From: Cyanobium sp. Tous-M-B4
GTDB lineage: Bacteria > Cyanobacteriota > Cyanobacteriia > PCC-6307 > Cyanobiaceae
Length of the DNA: 64,000 bases
Assembly (NCBI RefSeq): GCF_024345395.1
Contig: NZ_JAGQBA010000003.1
Location: forward strand, 310,001 to 374,000
Direction of reading: 5' to 3'
Both the position numbers and the translations under genes were made by a program. Positions 9,301-16,877 of the stretch are shown piece after piece; the first letter of the stretch is position 1; each line of letters opens with the position of its first letter. The notes beneath the pieces were generated by a model. The model saw only the letters and a program-made list of their open reading frames with translations, ran no database searches and had not been told where the DNA came from.

Positions 9301-9637
9301 CAGCGAGGAGCATCAGCTCAGCGCCTCTTTTGCCGATGTGCCCGCCCTTGGTTCGCTGGATGTGCTGGGTCAAAACCGCGGGGCCAATGATCTGAACGTG
9401 GGCCTGAGCGTTGAACTGGAAACCTCCGACCAGTTCTCCCTTTATGCGGGAGTTGGTGGCTCTTTCTGGAGCAATGGCAACGAGATCAACTACGGCGGCG
9501 GCCTGCGCTGGCGTTTTGGTGGGGCACCCAAGGCAACCATCGCCAAGGCTCAGCCAGCTCCTGCGTCTACATCGGAACCCAATGCTGCCCCCGCCGTGGA
9601 ACAGCCTGAGGCCCCATCCATTCGTGGGCTGTGGTGA
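6371..9637 (+). CDS. Autotransporter (type V secretion) with PATR-type passenger
   Basis: A 1088-residue outer-membrane autotransporter. A signal peptide ends near residue 26 (AAAQA). The passenger (to about 560) is rich in Gly/Ser/Thr/Asn. It contains passenger-associated transport repeats, for example STYSGVTQITGGT near 248 and LTYTGPTEVKAGNL near 350. A Pro-rich linker (PVPAPAPDPKPGPNPDPKPG) sits near 560-579, and a C-terminal beta-barrel spans about 760-1052, ending in GGGLRWRF. About 36 residues rich in Ala/Pro/Glu follow the barrel and end in Trp, which is unusual because barrels normally end the protein. The passenger half is much less GC-rich than the barrel half. The passenger function (adhesion or surface layer) is unknown. 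Confidence 0.85.
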   Translation: MLSRGKCLSIIITAAVGSPLRAAAQAFPVTQPTTVYSGGYTYTLSSDLGPINKIWEGRVQNSSWFKDFNLAREISLAAGLSVGRDDRPNIDEGPWFIWNYGPGVLSSEIVAEHCSFLQTKIINDTRVKCVTATSYQGQLYAYESQPRTRTTIASSGNAIGGTGVNLTSNLGSKLLPEFTGGTLTVSGSGPISVTNNFTLDASVKNAIDAAGSSAIFSGVFSDKAGTIGRITFTNSTPSSSPVITLTGKSTYSGVTQITGGTILRLGTENALPVTSRLINSTRNSSASALELNNFNQTLTAISGFGRISLGTATLTINGPAGVETAWLGSIDGTGSLIKDGASRQSLSGNLTYTGPTEVKAGNLGINRSSNSPVTVGSLGTLSGIGTINASVFNNGTVEPGGFTGGRSSLGTLTINNGLFTQANTGTLALEINGTTSDLLRFTGSGKVSDLAGTVKISGNPTPGLVYTGISGPTAYSGASVANSDTSSVVIASGYKFCREDDACFKSLNGSPSVDATKLQFGWASLDTTAAIVPVKDVTPQQAITFAKNKGGPITKLITDPVPAPAPDPKPGPNPDPKPGARTLMGTCLANTNDPSGCNTALQPGQPTQPVSPNLVTVAKGFDGGNAAIASVVNSGVSGGSSIAAATGTPTGYTTKQAKAAGLPSDFVTVLSAVNSLPTRSAVISSHHQVTAEPYASMQSVALEAMEQFRFNAIALSRGDKAIRLFTEADACKLDDGSLIPASSEQRPTDCKPQKVSQASRWSLLIDATNTQANLDGTNDLASLDYNIFQSTYGLQYDASRQWSIGGAFGYGQANLYNYEYANSTIDSSTYSGGVWAIYRPRDAWKITGLLGYMNLQYDSSRQIDFGGLNRNARATWSGNGFTSALEVQYDWILSANKADRNAVRLKPNTYLSYSLHNQGDITESGADSLNLAIDGHTADSLVYGIGFTLETPLQLARSTRLIPRLSVGYEHDFNGDSSEEHQLSASFADVPALGSLDVLGQNRGANDLNVGLSVELETSDQFSLYAGVGGSFWSNGNEINYGGGLRWRFGGAPKATIAKAQPAPASTSEPNAAPAVEQPEAPSIRGLW

Positions 9638-9702
9638 TTGCCCAGGTGGGGGGATCTCCGATGAAGTTCCCCAGCCGGCCGTGTTAACCCCTTAGCGGCG
9701 AC

Positions 9703-9978
9703 TCACTTGCCTTCCCAGCCTGCCTCGTATCCAGCCTGGAAGTAGGAAGCATTGCGGCTGTCGTATTTGCCGTTGTGGCGCTCGTAGGCGTTGCTGAGAT
9801 TCGCCTTGCGATCCGTGCGGCCGGCCTTGTAGCCATCTTTGTAGTAATCGCACTTGATGGTCCCGCCCCAGGTATCGGGGCACTGGATGGCTGCAGCGCT
9901 GGGAGTGGGCACGCTCACCACGGCAACGCCGGAGAGCAGCAGAGCAGAGCAAGCAACAAGATTGTAAAAGAAACGCAT
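9703..9978 (-). CDS. Small secreted protein
   Basis: A 91-residue protein with a signal peptide (LVACSALLLSGVAVVSV, cleavage near residue 29-30). The mature part holds two Cys and two similar Gly/Tyr motifs, YKDGYKAGRTD and YFQAGYEAGWEG, suggesting a short internal duplication. No function is recognised. It runs opposite to the autotransporter gene and ends 65 bases from it. Confidence 0.65.
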   Translation of the reverse strand: MRFFYNLVACSALLLSGVAVVSVPTPSAAAIQCPDTWGGTIKCDYYKDGYKAGRTDRKANLSNAYERHNGKYDSRNASYFQAGYEAGWEGK

Positions 9979-10078
9979 GTTTGTCTTTGTGGAGCTGGGA
10001 GGGGATCAGTTGTGCAAGTGAGCCCCGAAAGGAATGGCTGACTTACGCCTCAATAATCTCTCTATCTATGCCTGATAC

Positions 10079-10471
10079 TCACCATTTGTCTGCGATCTGG
10101 CAGAACTGAAATAGGGCCCTCAGCCCGCGAGCCAACAGCTCGCTGAGCACGCCACGCGGCAGCAGGGCCAGAGGCAGAAACCACACCACCTGGAAAAAGA
10201 ACAGGGGCAGGTAGGCGGTGCAGGCCATCAAAACCAACACGCCAGCGCCGAGTAGGTCGCTGGCGATCAGGGCGCGCCAACTGCGGTGCCGCATCTGCCA
10301 CACCGCCAGCGCCACGCTGGGAAGCCAGCCCGCCAGCAGGAGCATCTGCCCCACCTGAGCCGGCGTCAGCCCGACCTGGCCCGAAGCACGACTGGCCAGC
10401 AGCACGATCCAGGCCAGGCCAAGACCCAGCTGCAACAACAGCCAGCGAAGGGATCGACGTCGACAATCCAT
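10079..10471 (-). CDS. Small membrane protein, unknown function
   Basis: From the ATG at 10471 this is a 130-residue protein with about four membrane segments (WLLLQLGLGLAWIVLL, QMLLLAGWLPSVALAVW, LLGAGVLVLMACTAY, FFQVVWFLPLALL). The Arg-rich start MDCRRRSLR fits a cytoplasmic N-terminus. A longer frame starting at 10543 would overlap the divergent ATPase remnant. No family is recognised. Confidence 0.55.
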   Translation of the reverse strand: MDCRRRSLRWLLLQLGLGLAWIVLLASRASGQVGLTPAQVGQMLLLAGWLPSVALAVWQMRHRSWRALIASDLLGAGVLVLMACTAYLPLFFFQVVWFLPLALLPRGVLSELLARGLRALFQFCQIADKW

Positions 10472-10477
10472 CTCTCC

Positions 10478-11524
10478 ATGCTGATGCCACCCTCGATGCC
10501 CTGCCGCGTGGCCCCATCCGTCCACGGAGAAGCCCTGAGTCATTTGGGCGTCTCGGGTTACCGCTCCTTGCAGCAGCTGATGCTGCCCCTCGGCCCGCTC
10601 ACAGTTGTGAGCGGCGCCAACGGCTGTGGCAAGAGCAACCTATTCCGAGCCCTGGGGTTGGTGGCCGCCGCCGCCCGCGGCGATCTGGTAGCCACCCTGG
10701 CCGCAGAAGGGGGATTGCTGGCGGTGCTTTGGGCTGGCCCGGAGCAGGGCAGCCAGGGAGCCAGGCTGCGGCTCGGTTTCGCGGGGAAGACGTTGTCGTA
10801 CGCGATCGAACTGGGCTACCGCGCGGACGATTAGACCAGCGCCTTCCTGCTCGATCCAGAGATCAAACGGGAATGGATCTGGGCTGGCGGGGCCTTTCAC
10901 CCGCGCAGCCTGTTGGTGCAGCGCAGCGGCGCCGTGGTGGAACGCTGCGGTGACCGCCGCAGCCCCCTAGCCCTGGAGGTGGCACCGCACGAGAGCCTGT
11001 TCACGGCCGTCTCCGATCCACTCGAGGCGCCGGAGGTGTTTCAGCTCCGGCGCACACTTCTGAGCTGGCGCTTCTACGACAGCTTTCGCACCGATCGCCT
11101 GGCGCCGGCCAGGCTCGCGCACCTCTCCACACGCACGCCGTCGCTGGCCGCCATCGGCGATGCCTTCCCGGGGTGTCGCCTGGCGGTGGACACCAGCCAG
11201 CCAAGCTTTCGCCTGCAGCTGCACCAACAAGGCCTGCTGCGCCCGCTTGATGCAGCGGAACTCTCTGATGGCACCCTGCACTACCTGGTGCTGAACGAGC
11301 CGGAAAACAGCCTGCATCCCGATCTCCTGCCGCCCCTGGCGCGGTTGATCGATGCGGTGGCGCAGCGAACCCAGGTCTGGGTGATCGCCCACGCCGAGGC
11401 GCTGATCACCACCCTGCAGAAAACATCGGGCTGCCGCCTACTGCAGCTGGAGCGCGAACAGGGTGCCACGCTGCTGCCGGGTCAATCGGCGCTAGATCGC
11501 GCAGCCTGGCGCTGGCCTTCCTAG
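10478..11524 (+). pseudogene. Disrupted AAA ATPase (RecF/SMC-like)
   Basis: Two open frames in the same reading frame are separated by a single TAG at 10832-10834. Read through, they give one COG4637-like ATPase: Walker A GANGCGKSN, then LRLGFAGK, SAFLLDPEIKRE directly after the stop, LSWRFYDSFRTD, the signature AELSDGTLHYL, and VLNEPENSLHPDLLPPLA. From memory of the family, two segments are also missing in frame: about 20 residues before IGDAFPG, and the stretch between HYL and VLNEPE that carries the start of Walker B. The gene is therefore probably dead. The ATG at 10478 is only six bases from the start of the divergent membrane protein gene. Confidence 0.75.
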
Positions 11525-11584
11525 CCAATCCGCTCTGGTCCCAGGGGGGAACACGCAAGCAGACCCAGAGGCACGAAGCCCGCT

Positions 11585-11809
11585 TCAGGGCTTTCGTCCC
11601 CGTGCTGCCCGGGCGCCTGTGAGCGTGATGCCGCTCCCCAGGAGGAGTAGGGCGCTGATGGGCAGCAGGCCAAACGGTTCGCGCAGCACGCCCTTGGCAT
11701 CCACCCGGGAGCCGATCATTTGGAAGGCGAGCAGACAGGCCACCGAGCCGGCCGCTAAGCCAGCAGACAAGGCCATTAGACGTTGGGAGATGGATGGATC
11801 TCTTTTCAT
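11585..11809 (-). CDS. Small membrane protein, DUF3955-like
   Basis: A 74-residue protein with two membrane segments (LSAGLAAGSVACLLAFQMIG and FGLLPISALLLLGSGITL) joined by SRVDAKGVLREP. The pattern GSxVDxxGxLxEPF followed by a second helix is one I associate with DUF3955. The ATG at 11809 was chosen over one 42 bases upstream because the basic N-terminus MKRDPS leads straight into the first helix. Function unknown. The 125 bases upstream hold an AT-rich block (11875-11925) that stands out from the GC-rich surroundings. Confidence 0.5.
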   Translation of the reverse strand: MKRDPSISQRLMALSAGLAAGSVACLLAFQMIGSRVDAKGVLREPFGLLPISALLLLGSGITLTGARAARGRKP

Positions 11810-11934
11810 GGCCGCAGCCCGATTTCGGAAGAAGCCATGGTGGCGTTGCAATTCCCAAAGTTAATACCTTGAAAGTTACAGTATTAAAATATATTGACCG
11901 AGTAGCTTTATATTTTATATCCAGAAATAGCGGG

Positions 11935-12918
11935 CTAAGGGCGGTGCCCATCCAACCGGGCCGTGAGCGCCGCCAGCAGATCGGCAATGGTCACCACCAG
12001 CCGGTAGCTGATGGCGATCGCCAGCAGCGGCGCCTCGGGAATGGCGAAGCCGAGGCGCAGCAGCAGCACCGACTCGAACACCCCCAGGCCGCCGGGGGCG
12101 CCGGGCACTACCAGGCCAGCGGTCCAGGCCAGGGCGAAGCCCGCCAGCCAGCCGCCCCAGCTGAGGCTGTAGGAGAGATCGAAGGCCAGCACGCAGCAGG
12201 CAAAGCCGCCAAAGCGCAGCAGCACAAATCCAAACTGCACCAGCAGCGGCGGCCAGGGATAGGAGCGAATCGGCGCAGTGGCGGCCGCCTCGATGTCCAT
12301 GGCCAGCGCCGAGGCCTTGCGGCGCTCCAGGCGACTGAGCAGGGGGTTGAGCAAACGCGGCCAGAGCAAGACCAAGGGCAACAACCCCAACAAGGCCAGG
12401 CCCTGTTGCCAGCCGCCCGCAGACACCAGCGCCAGGGCCGCCACCGCCGCCACCAAGGGGTCCAGCAGCACCGCCACCAGGGCCAGAGCGCCCGGGGCCG
12501 GGGCCGCCAAGGGCGCCTCAGCGCTGCGCAACAGCTGCACGCGACTGCTGAGGTGCCAGATGCCGCCGGGCAGGAATTTGCGCAGGTTGGTATCGAGGTA
12601 GGCCCGCACCAGTTCGCCCCAGCGCGGGCGCAGCCCGAACCAGCGCAACACCACGCCGAAGGCCAGGCCGTTGGCCACCAGGCTCAGCAAGCTCACCCCC
12701 ACCCCCAGCAGCAACCACAGCCAGCCCTGACGATCGAGGCTGAGCTGCAGCAGCTGGCGCCCGTGGCCCACTAGGGCCGCCAGCAGAAAACCGAAACTCA
12801 GCAGGCTGATCCACAGCTTCAGGCCGCCGGGCAGGGGCGGCAAGCCCTCCCACCAGGCGACCAAACGAGTCAGCCCGCGGCGGCAGCGCTGAAGCAGGGC
12901 GTGGGCAAAGGGCGGCAT
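11935..12918 (-). CDS. Lysylphosphatidylglycerol synthase TM-region family protein
   Basis: A 327-residue integral membrane protein with about eight helices. It has two motifs of the UPF0104/LPG-synthase flippase-like family: KFLPGGIWHLSSR (about 114-126) and VPGAPGGLGVFESVLLLRLG (near 272-291). Family members move lipids or lipid-linked sugars across the membrane, but the substrate cannot be read from the sequence. It lies 17 bases after larC on the same strand, so it is probably the last gene of a run that starts near 15.5 kb. Confidence 0.75.
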   Translation of the reverse strand: MPPFAHALLQRCRRGLTRLVAWWEGLPPLPGGLKLWISLLSFGFLLAALVGHGRQLLQLSLDRQGWLWLLLGVGVSLLSLVANGLAFGVVLRWFGLRPRWGELVRAYLDTNLRKFLPGGIWHLSSRVQLLRSAEAPLAAPAPGALALVAVLLDPLVAAVAALALVSAGGWQQGLALLGLLPLVLLWPRLLNPLLSRLERRKASALAMDIEAAATAPIRSYPWPPLLVQFGFVLLRFGGFACCVLAFDLSYSLSWGGWLAGFALAWTAGLVVPGAPGGLGVFESVLLLRLGFAIPEAPLLAIAISYRLVVTIADLLAALTARLDGHRP

Positions 12919-12935
12919 GCTTGGGGGTGGCTGGG

Positions 12936-14147
12936 CTAGGGCTCGCTGGGCAGATTGGCGTCGGGCAGGGCCTCGAGGGCCTGCTGCACAACCAAGCGCA
13001 CCTGATCGATCCCCAGTGTGTGCTGGCGAGCAAGAGCTGCCAGGTCGTCGTGTTCTGGCTTAGTGCGCCAACGACCATCGGGCAGCTGGGCCTGCTTGAG
13101 CCGCACCGGCCCCAGGGGCGTGGCCAGCTGCCGGCTGCGGCGCGGCAGCACCCAGCGGGTCTGGGGGTGTTCGCGCAACCCCAGGGTGCTGCTGTGCTGC
13201 CACCACACCCGGCGCAAGCTCTCGGCCAGCTCGGGGGCGACAAGGGCCGTAAGCAGCTGGGCGGTGCGCCCTTTCTTCATGGCGATCGCCTGGCTGAACA
13301 CCTCCAAGGCCCCGGCCTGGCGCAGTTCCTCAGCCAGGAAAGCCAGATCCTCCGCCGTGGCGTCATCGATCTGGGCCTGCTGCACCAGCACGCTTTCGAG
13401 CTGGGCAGGATCGGAGCTGCCGCAATCCGCCAAGGTGAGCCGCAGCAGGTTGGGGCGATCCAGGCTGCGCGAGCCCAGGCCCACGCCCACCCGCTTAGGC
13501 ACGTGGGTGGGGGGATGGCCAAAGCGCGTTGCCCAGCAGGCCGCTAAGGCCAGACCCGTGGGGGTGGTGAGTTCGCCCGGGGGGAAGCCTTCGGCTGAAG
13601 CCAGGGGAATCGCCCGCAAGCGGGCCAGCTCCAATACGGCAGGCGCCGGCAAGGGCAGGGTGCCGTGGGCCGTAGCCACCAGGCCATGACCCGCCGGCGG
13701 CGGGCTGCACACCAACTGCTCCACCCCGAAGTGCAGCAGCCCGGCGCACACCCCCACCACATCAACCAGGGCATCGAGGGCGCCCACCTCGTGGAAGTGC
13801 ACCTGCTCGGGGCTGTGGCCGTGCACCGCCGCCTCCGCCGCCGCCAATAGGCCAAACACCTCCAGCACCCGCTGCCGCAAGGGCTGGGGCCAAGGGGCCG
13901 CCTGTAACTGGCTCCGCAACGCGCCCCAGGGCCGATGGGCCGGCTGGCGCTCCAGGCTCACCACCTCCAAATGCATACCCCGGAGGCCGCCGCTGCGGCG
14001 CTCTTCCAGCTCCAAGCGGTAGGTCCCGGCTAGGCCGAGGGCAGCCAGGGGGCCATCGATCTCCGCCTGCGGTAGCCCCAGATCCAACAGGGCTGCCAAA
14101 AGCATGTTGCCGGCTAAGCCCGTTGGCGCATCCAGCAGCGCCAGCAC
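12936..14147 (-). CDS. larC: Nickel pincer cofactor biosynthesis protein LarC
   Basis: A 403-residue protein of the LarC/DUF111 family, which inserts nickel into the pyridinium-dithiocarboxylate cofactor of lactate racemase-type enzymes. Visible family motifs are LLDAPTGLAGNMLLAAL at the N-terminus, VHFHEVGALDALVDVVG, and TPTGLALAA in the middle. The frame extends 150 bases upstream into the protease gene. I chose the GTG at 14147 because it lies just after that gene's stop (14152) and puts the DxPTGLAGNM motif at the usual distance from the start. LarB, LarE and LarA are not in this window. Confidence 0.8.
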   Translation of the reverse strand: MLALLDAPTGLAGNMLLAALLDLGLPQAEIDGPLAALGLAGTYRLELEERRSGGLRGMHLEVVSLERQPAHRPWGALRSQLQAAPWPQPLRQRVLEVFGLLAAAEAAVHGHSPEQVHFHEVGALDALVDVVGVCAGLLHFGVEQLVCSPPPAGHGLVATAHGTLPLPAPAVLELARLRAIPLASAEGFPPGELTTPTGLALAACWATRFGHPPTHVPKRVGVGLGSRSLDRPNLLRLTLADCGSSDPAQLESVLVQQAQIDDATAEDLAFLAEELRQAGALEVFSQAIAMKKGRTAQLLTALVAPELAESLRRVWWQHSSTLGLREHPQTRWVLPRRSRQLATPLGPVRLKQAQLPDGRWRTKPEHDDLAALARQHTLGIDQVRLVVQQALEALPDANLPSEP

Positions 14148-14151
14148 CGCC

Positions 14152-14796
14152 TCAAGCCTCCCCAGCCAGGGGGCGTCCCAGCCTTGGCGCCAGGGCCAGC
14201 AGGGCATCGGCCTCGCTCTGCAATTGCTGCTCGCTGGCGCGCAACTGGGCCTCAACCTCGCGGCGGGCCCGGCGCTGTTCCCGTTGGGCGGTATCAACGT
14301 CTTGGCCGGACAGGCCCCAGAGCCGCCCCAGCAGGGCCCTGTCGTCGTTGCCGCCGACGCTCTGGCCGTAGATCAGCTGCTCGGCCACCATGCCCGCCTG
14401 CAGCACCCGGCTCCAGCGCCGCAGCTCCTCGGCCGGCAACTTGGCATGGGCCGGCGGCTCGAGTTCGGTGCTGCCGCTGGTGTTGAGGCCGGCCCGCAGG
14501 CAGGCCAGGGAACCCACCAGCACCTGGCGCACAGCCATCTCCTCTTTACGGGCCACCAACAGGTGACCCGCCTCATGAATAGCAATCCGCCGCAGACGGG
14601 CGCGGCCCCCTGGCAGGGCTTCGGCCAGCACATGGCCGCCGCGGCCACCGAAGCGGGCCGCATCCAAGGTGAGGCCACCCAAGCCCAGGCCAGCTATCAG
14701 GGTCACAATCCAGGGCGATAGGCCCAGGGCGGGGCCAAGAATCGCCGCCAGGCTGATCAAGCCCACTGCCAGGCCAGCCGCCAGGGGTTGGGTCAT
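14152..14796 (-). CDS. Membrane M41-like zinc protease without AAA domain
   Basis: A 214-residue protein with two N-terminal membrane helices (about 5-45) and then an FtsH-like peptidase part: HEAGH at 74-78 gives the zinc-binding HExxH, and AGMVAEQLIYGQSVGGNDD matches the FtsH segment after it. The AAA ATPase domain of FtsH is absent. Cyanobacteria and plastids have such FtsH-like proteins of unclear role. Its ATG overlaps the stop of the upstream gene as ATGA, and larC starts five bases after its stop. Confidence 0.75.
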   Translation of the reverse strand: MTQPLAAGLAVGLISLAAILGPALGLSPWIVTLIAGLGLGGLTLDAARFGGRGGHVLAEALPGGRARLRRIAIHEAGHLLVARKEEMAVRQVLVGSLACLRAGLNTSGSTELEPPAHAKLPAEELRRWSRVLQAGMVAEQLIYGQSVGGNDDRALLGRLWGLSGQDVDTAQREQRRARREVEAQLRASEQQLQSEADALLALAPRLGRPLAGEA

Positions 14797-15518
14797 GGCC
14801 GGCGCGGGCCGCCCTGAGCAGCCGCCGCCGGCCGTGCCTTGCCGCCCTTCCCGCCCTTGCTTGCGGCACCATCGCGGCGCCCCTTGCCGCCACGGTTACC
14901 CCGCTGGGCCACCGGACCGATCACTTCAAAGCTCTCCAGCTGCAGCTGCTGGGCCTGGCGGCGCAGGTTGAGCGCCACGAAGTGGCGCAAATGCTCGAGG
15001 GGCACATCACCCTTGAGCTGCAGCTTGAAGGGCACGGGCCGGCTGCCATCCGGGCGGGGCATCACCCGCACCTTCACCACCAGATCGCCGGTTTCAGGGC
15101 GGGTGTAAATCAATTCACCGCGCACCGAGAAGTAGTCGTCGCCCTCGGGCAGGGCGTCTTGAGGGTTATCGGCGGCAGGGGTTTCGGAAGCAGGGCTATC
15201 GGCAGCAGGGGATTCAGCTTCCTCGCCCGCGGCCAGGGTGCTGGGCTCCCACACGCCCACCATCTGCAGGTGCAACCCCTCCTCCTCCCGCGAGCGGGGG
15301 TAAACCACCCAGAGATGGGGCTCTTCGAGGTTGAGGTGGCGGCGCATCAAAGTGAGCAACCGGCCCAGCACCACGGCCTCAAGCTCGGTGCCATCAGCCG
15401 TGCGGATCACCCCCCGGGTGAGCTGCTCGGCATCGGTAGGTACATAAACGCCTCGCACCACGCCAATGGCCCGGTATTGCGTGGGTTCGGTTACCGGAGA
15501 AATCGGGTGTTGGCGCAT
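14793..15518 (-). CDS. Conserved cyanobacterial hypothetical protein with basic tail
   Basis: A 241-residue protein, taking the ATG at 15518 (MRQHPISPVTEP) rather than a further 69 codons of poor-looking sequence. An N-terminal globular part (YRAIGVVRGVYVPTDAEQL) is followed by an Ala/Ser/Pro/Glu linker near 105-130, a second beta-rich part, and a Gly/Lys/Arg-rich tail (GNRGGKGRRDGAASKGGKGG) that could bind nucleic acid. No function is assigned. It is the first gene of a four-gene minus-strand run ending at 11935. Confidence 0.65.
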   Translation of the reverse strand: MRQHPISPVTEPTQYRAIGVVRGVYVPTDAEQLTRGVIRTADGTELEAVVLGRLLTLMRRHLNLEEPHLWVVYPRSREEEGLHLQMVGVWEPSTLAAGEEAESPAADSPASETPAADNPQDALPEGDDYFSVRGELIYTRPETGDLVVKVRVMPRPDGSRPVPFKLQLKGDVPLEHLRHFVALNLRRQAQQLQLESFEVIGPVAQRGNRGGKGRRDGAASKGGKGGKARPAAAAQGGPRRP

Positions 15519-15591
15519 GGGCTGGACTTTAAGTGCCCCCAGGGCAAAGGGACAAAGGGCAGACTGGCAGCCCACCGCAGGCCGCTTGCCA

Positions 15592-16431
15592 ATGCCCGCC
15601 GCTCCCAACCGTTCCGGGATCTGGACTGGGCTCGCCATTGCGGGGGCTGGAGCGCTGTGCATCGCCGCTGGCTGGTGGCTGGGACAGCTGCAGGGCGGTT
15701 CGGCTGGATCCGATCCCTCCCGCACGGCCCTGGAGCGTCAGGCCTCCTCCCTGCAGCAGCGGCTCAACCAGGGCGAGGCCAGCGAGGCCGAACAGCAGCG
15801 GCTGCTGGAGCTACTAGTAGCTCTGGACCGCAAAGCAGAGGCCACAGCACTGCTGGAGCGCCTAGCGGACCAGCAACCGCAGCAGTGGTCGCTGCGGCTG
15901 CTCCTAGCCGAGCTGCGCCGCGACCAGCAGGACCGCAGCGGCGCTGAGCGGGAGGTGCGCCAACTGCTCAACCTGCGGCCCGACCAGATCGAAGGCCTGC
16001 AACTGATGGCCCTACTGCAACTTGAAATGGGGCGTGGAGCCCAGGCCCAGAGCCAGCTGGAAGCGGCGCTGCAAAGGGCTAGCAAACCCCAGCTGAAGCC
16101 GGAGGCCCTGCCGATCGGCCTGCTGCTTGCCAACCTGCTGCAGAAGCGAAATCAGCCGGGCCAGGCCGAGTCCCTGCTGCTCAAATTGGCCGCAGAATTC
16201 CCCACCGACCAACGCCCCCTGCTGGCACGGGCGATGCTGCAGCAGGAGCGCGGCGACATCAAAGGAGCCCAGGAGTCGCTGGCTCTAGCCCGCGCCCGTA
16301 AACCTGGCCCAAGCGACCCGCGCCTGGATCAGGTGGCCGCCGCCTGGGGTTTGGCGCCGCTCAGGGACCCTTCACCGTTGCCGCCGGGGAAGCCGACGCC
16401 GGCGCTGCAGGCGGAGAGTGGAAATCCCTGA
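15592..16431 (+). CDS. Membrane-anchored TPR protein
   Basis: A 279-residue protein. From the ATG at 15592 it has one N-terminal membrane helix (WTGLAIAGAGALCIAAGWWL) and then repeated helix pairs of TPR type over about residues 50-245 (for example LLNLRPDQIEGLQLMALLQL). This is the layout of a protein anchored to a membrane that holds partners together. An upstream in-frame ATG at 15466 would overlap the divergent gene. The 3' end overlaps the convergent gene at 16361 by 71 bases. Confidence 0.7.
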   Translation: MPAAPNRSGIWTGLAIAGAGALCIAAGWWLGQLQGGSAGSDPSRTALERQASSLQQRLNQGEASEAEQQRLLELLVALDRKAEATALLERLADQQPQQWSLRLLLAELRRDQQDRSGAEREVRQLLNLRPDQIEGLQLMALLQLEMGRGAQAQSQLEAALQRASKPQLKPEALPIGLLLANLLQKRNQPGQAESLLLKLAAEFPTDQRPLLARAMLQQERGDIKGAQESLALARARKPGPSDPRLDQVAAAWGLAPLRDPSPLPPGKPTPALQAESGNP

Positions 16432-16789
16432 GGGCCGCGTCCACCGCATCGCCAGGGGGAGTGGCGTCGTCCATGGAAGTGGCTTTGCGCAGCTTGTTCA
16501 TCAAGTCGATCGGATTGGCGGAATCGAGCACCGTTCCACCTCGATTGGTTCCGGTGCCGTAATCGAGCTCCCGCTCCTGCTGGGGGCTGCTGATCGTTTG
16601 GCCGTAGCCCTTCTCCTGGGCCCGGGCCACTCCAACTCCAGCTACCGGAGCAACTCCAACTACAGAAGCAACCCCAGCGGCCAAAGCAAGCGTTGCGCCG
16701 AGGCATCTCAGGGAATTGCATCCAAGGGGATTCGATCCCAGTGCCTTGGCAGAGCATGGGCGCGGAAGTGGCGAACTATCAGCGGCCAT
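16361..16789 (-). CDS. Secreted cyanobacterial hypothetical protein
   Basis: A 142-residue protein with a long hydrophobic N-terminus (LGATLALAAGVASVVGVAPV) ending in VARAQ, a likely signal-peptide cleavage site near residue 57. The conserved-looking core TNRGGTVLDSANPIDLMNKL recurs, as I remember, in picocyanobacterial hypothetical proteins. The C-terminus is Ala/Pro-rich. Function unknown. An inner start at residue 33 or later would give a more usual signal-peptide length. Confidence 0.55.
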   Translation of the reverse strand: MAADSSPLPRPCSAKALGSNPLGCNSLRCLGATLALAAGVASVVGVAPVAGVGVARAQEKGYGQTISSPQQERELDYGTGTNRGGTVLDSANPIDLMNKLRKATSMDDATPPGDAVDAALRDFHSPPAAPASASPAATVKGP

Positions 16790-16877
16790 TGGTTATGAAC
16801 TCGGATGCTCTCCAAGTCCCATCCTAGGTGCGTTCCCCAGGGTGGGTTTCGGCCGCCTCCCTGCTGACCCCCTACCT

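Noticed and set aside
9638-9702. Possible terminator after the autotransporter gene.
   Set aside because: G-run and C-run can pair only weakly and no T-run follows.
11875-11925. AT-rich block with TTGACC (11894-11899) that might be a plus-strand promoter.
   Set aside because: The spacing to the nearest TATA-like hexamer is 9 or 15 bases, and the only gene downstream on that strand is far away.
11794-12774. 326-codon plus-strand frame very rich in Gln, His and Arg.
   Set aside because: It is the antisense of the LPG-synthase-like membrane protein; its composition is the complement of Leu/Ala-rich codons.
14982-15947. 321-codon plus-strand frame.
   Set aside because: Covers two well-supported genes in other frames and has no recognisable motif.
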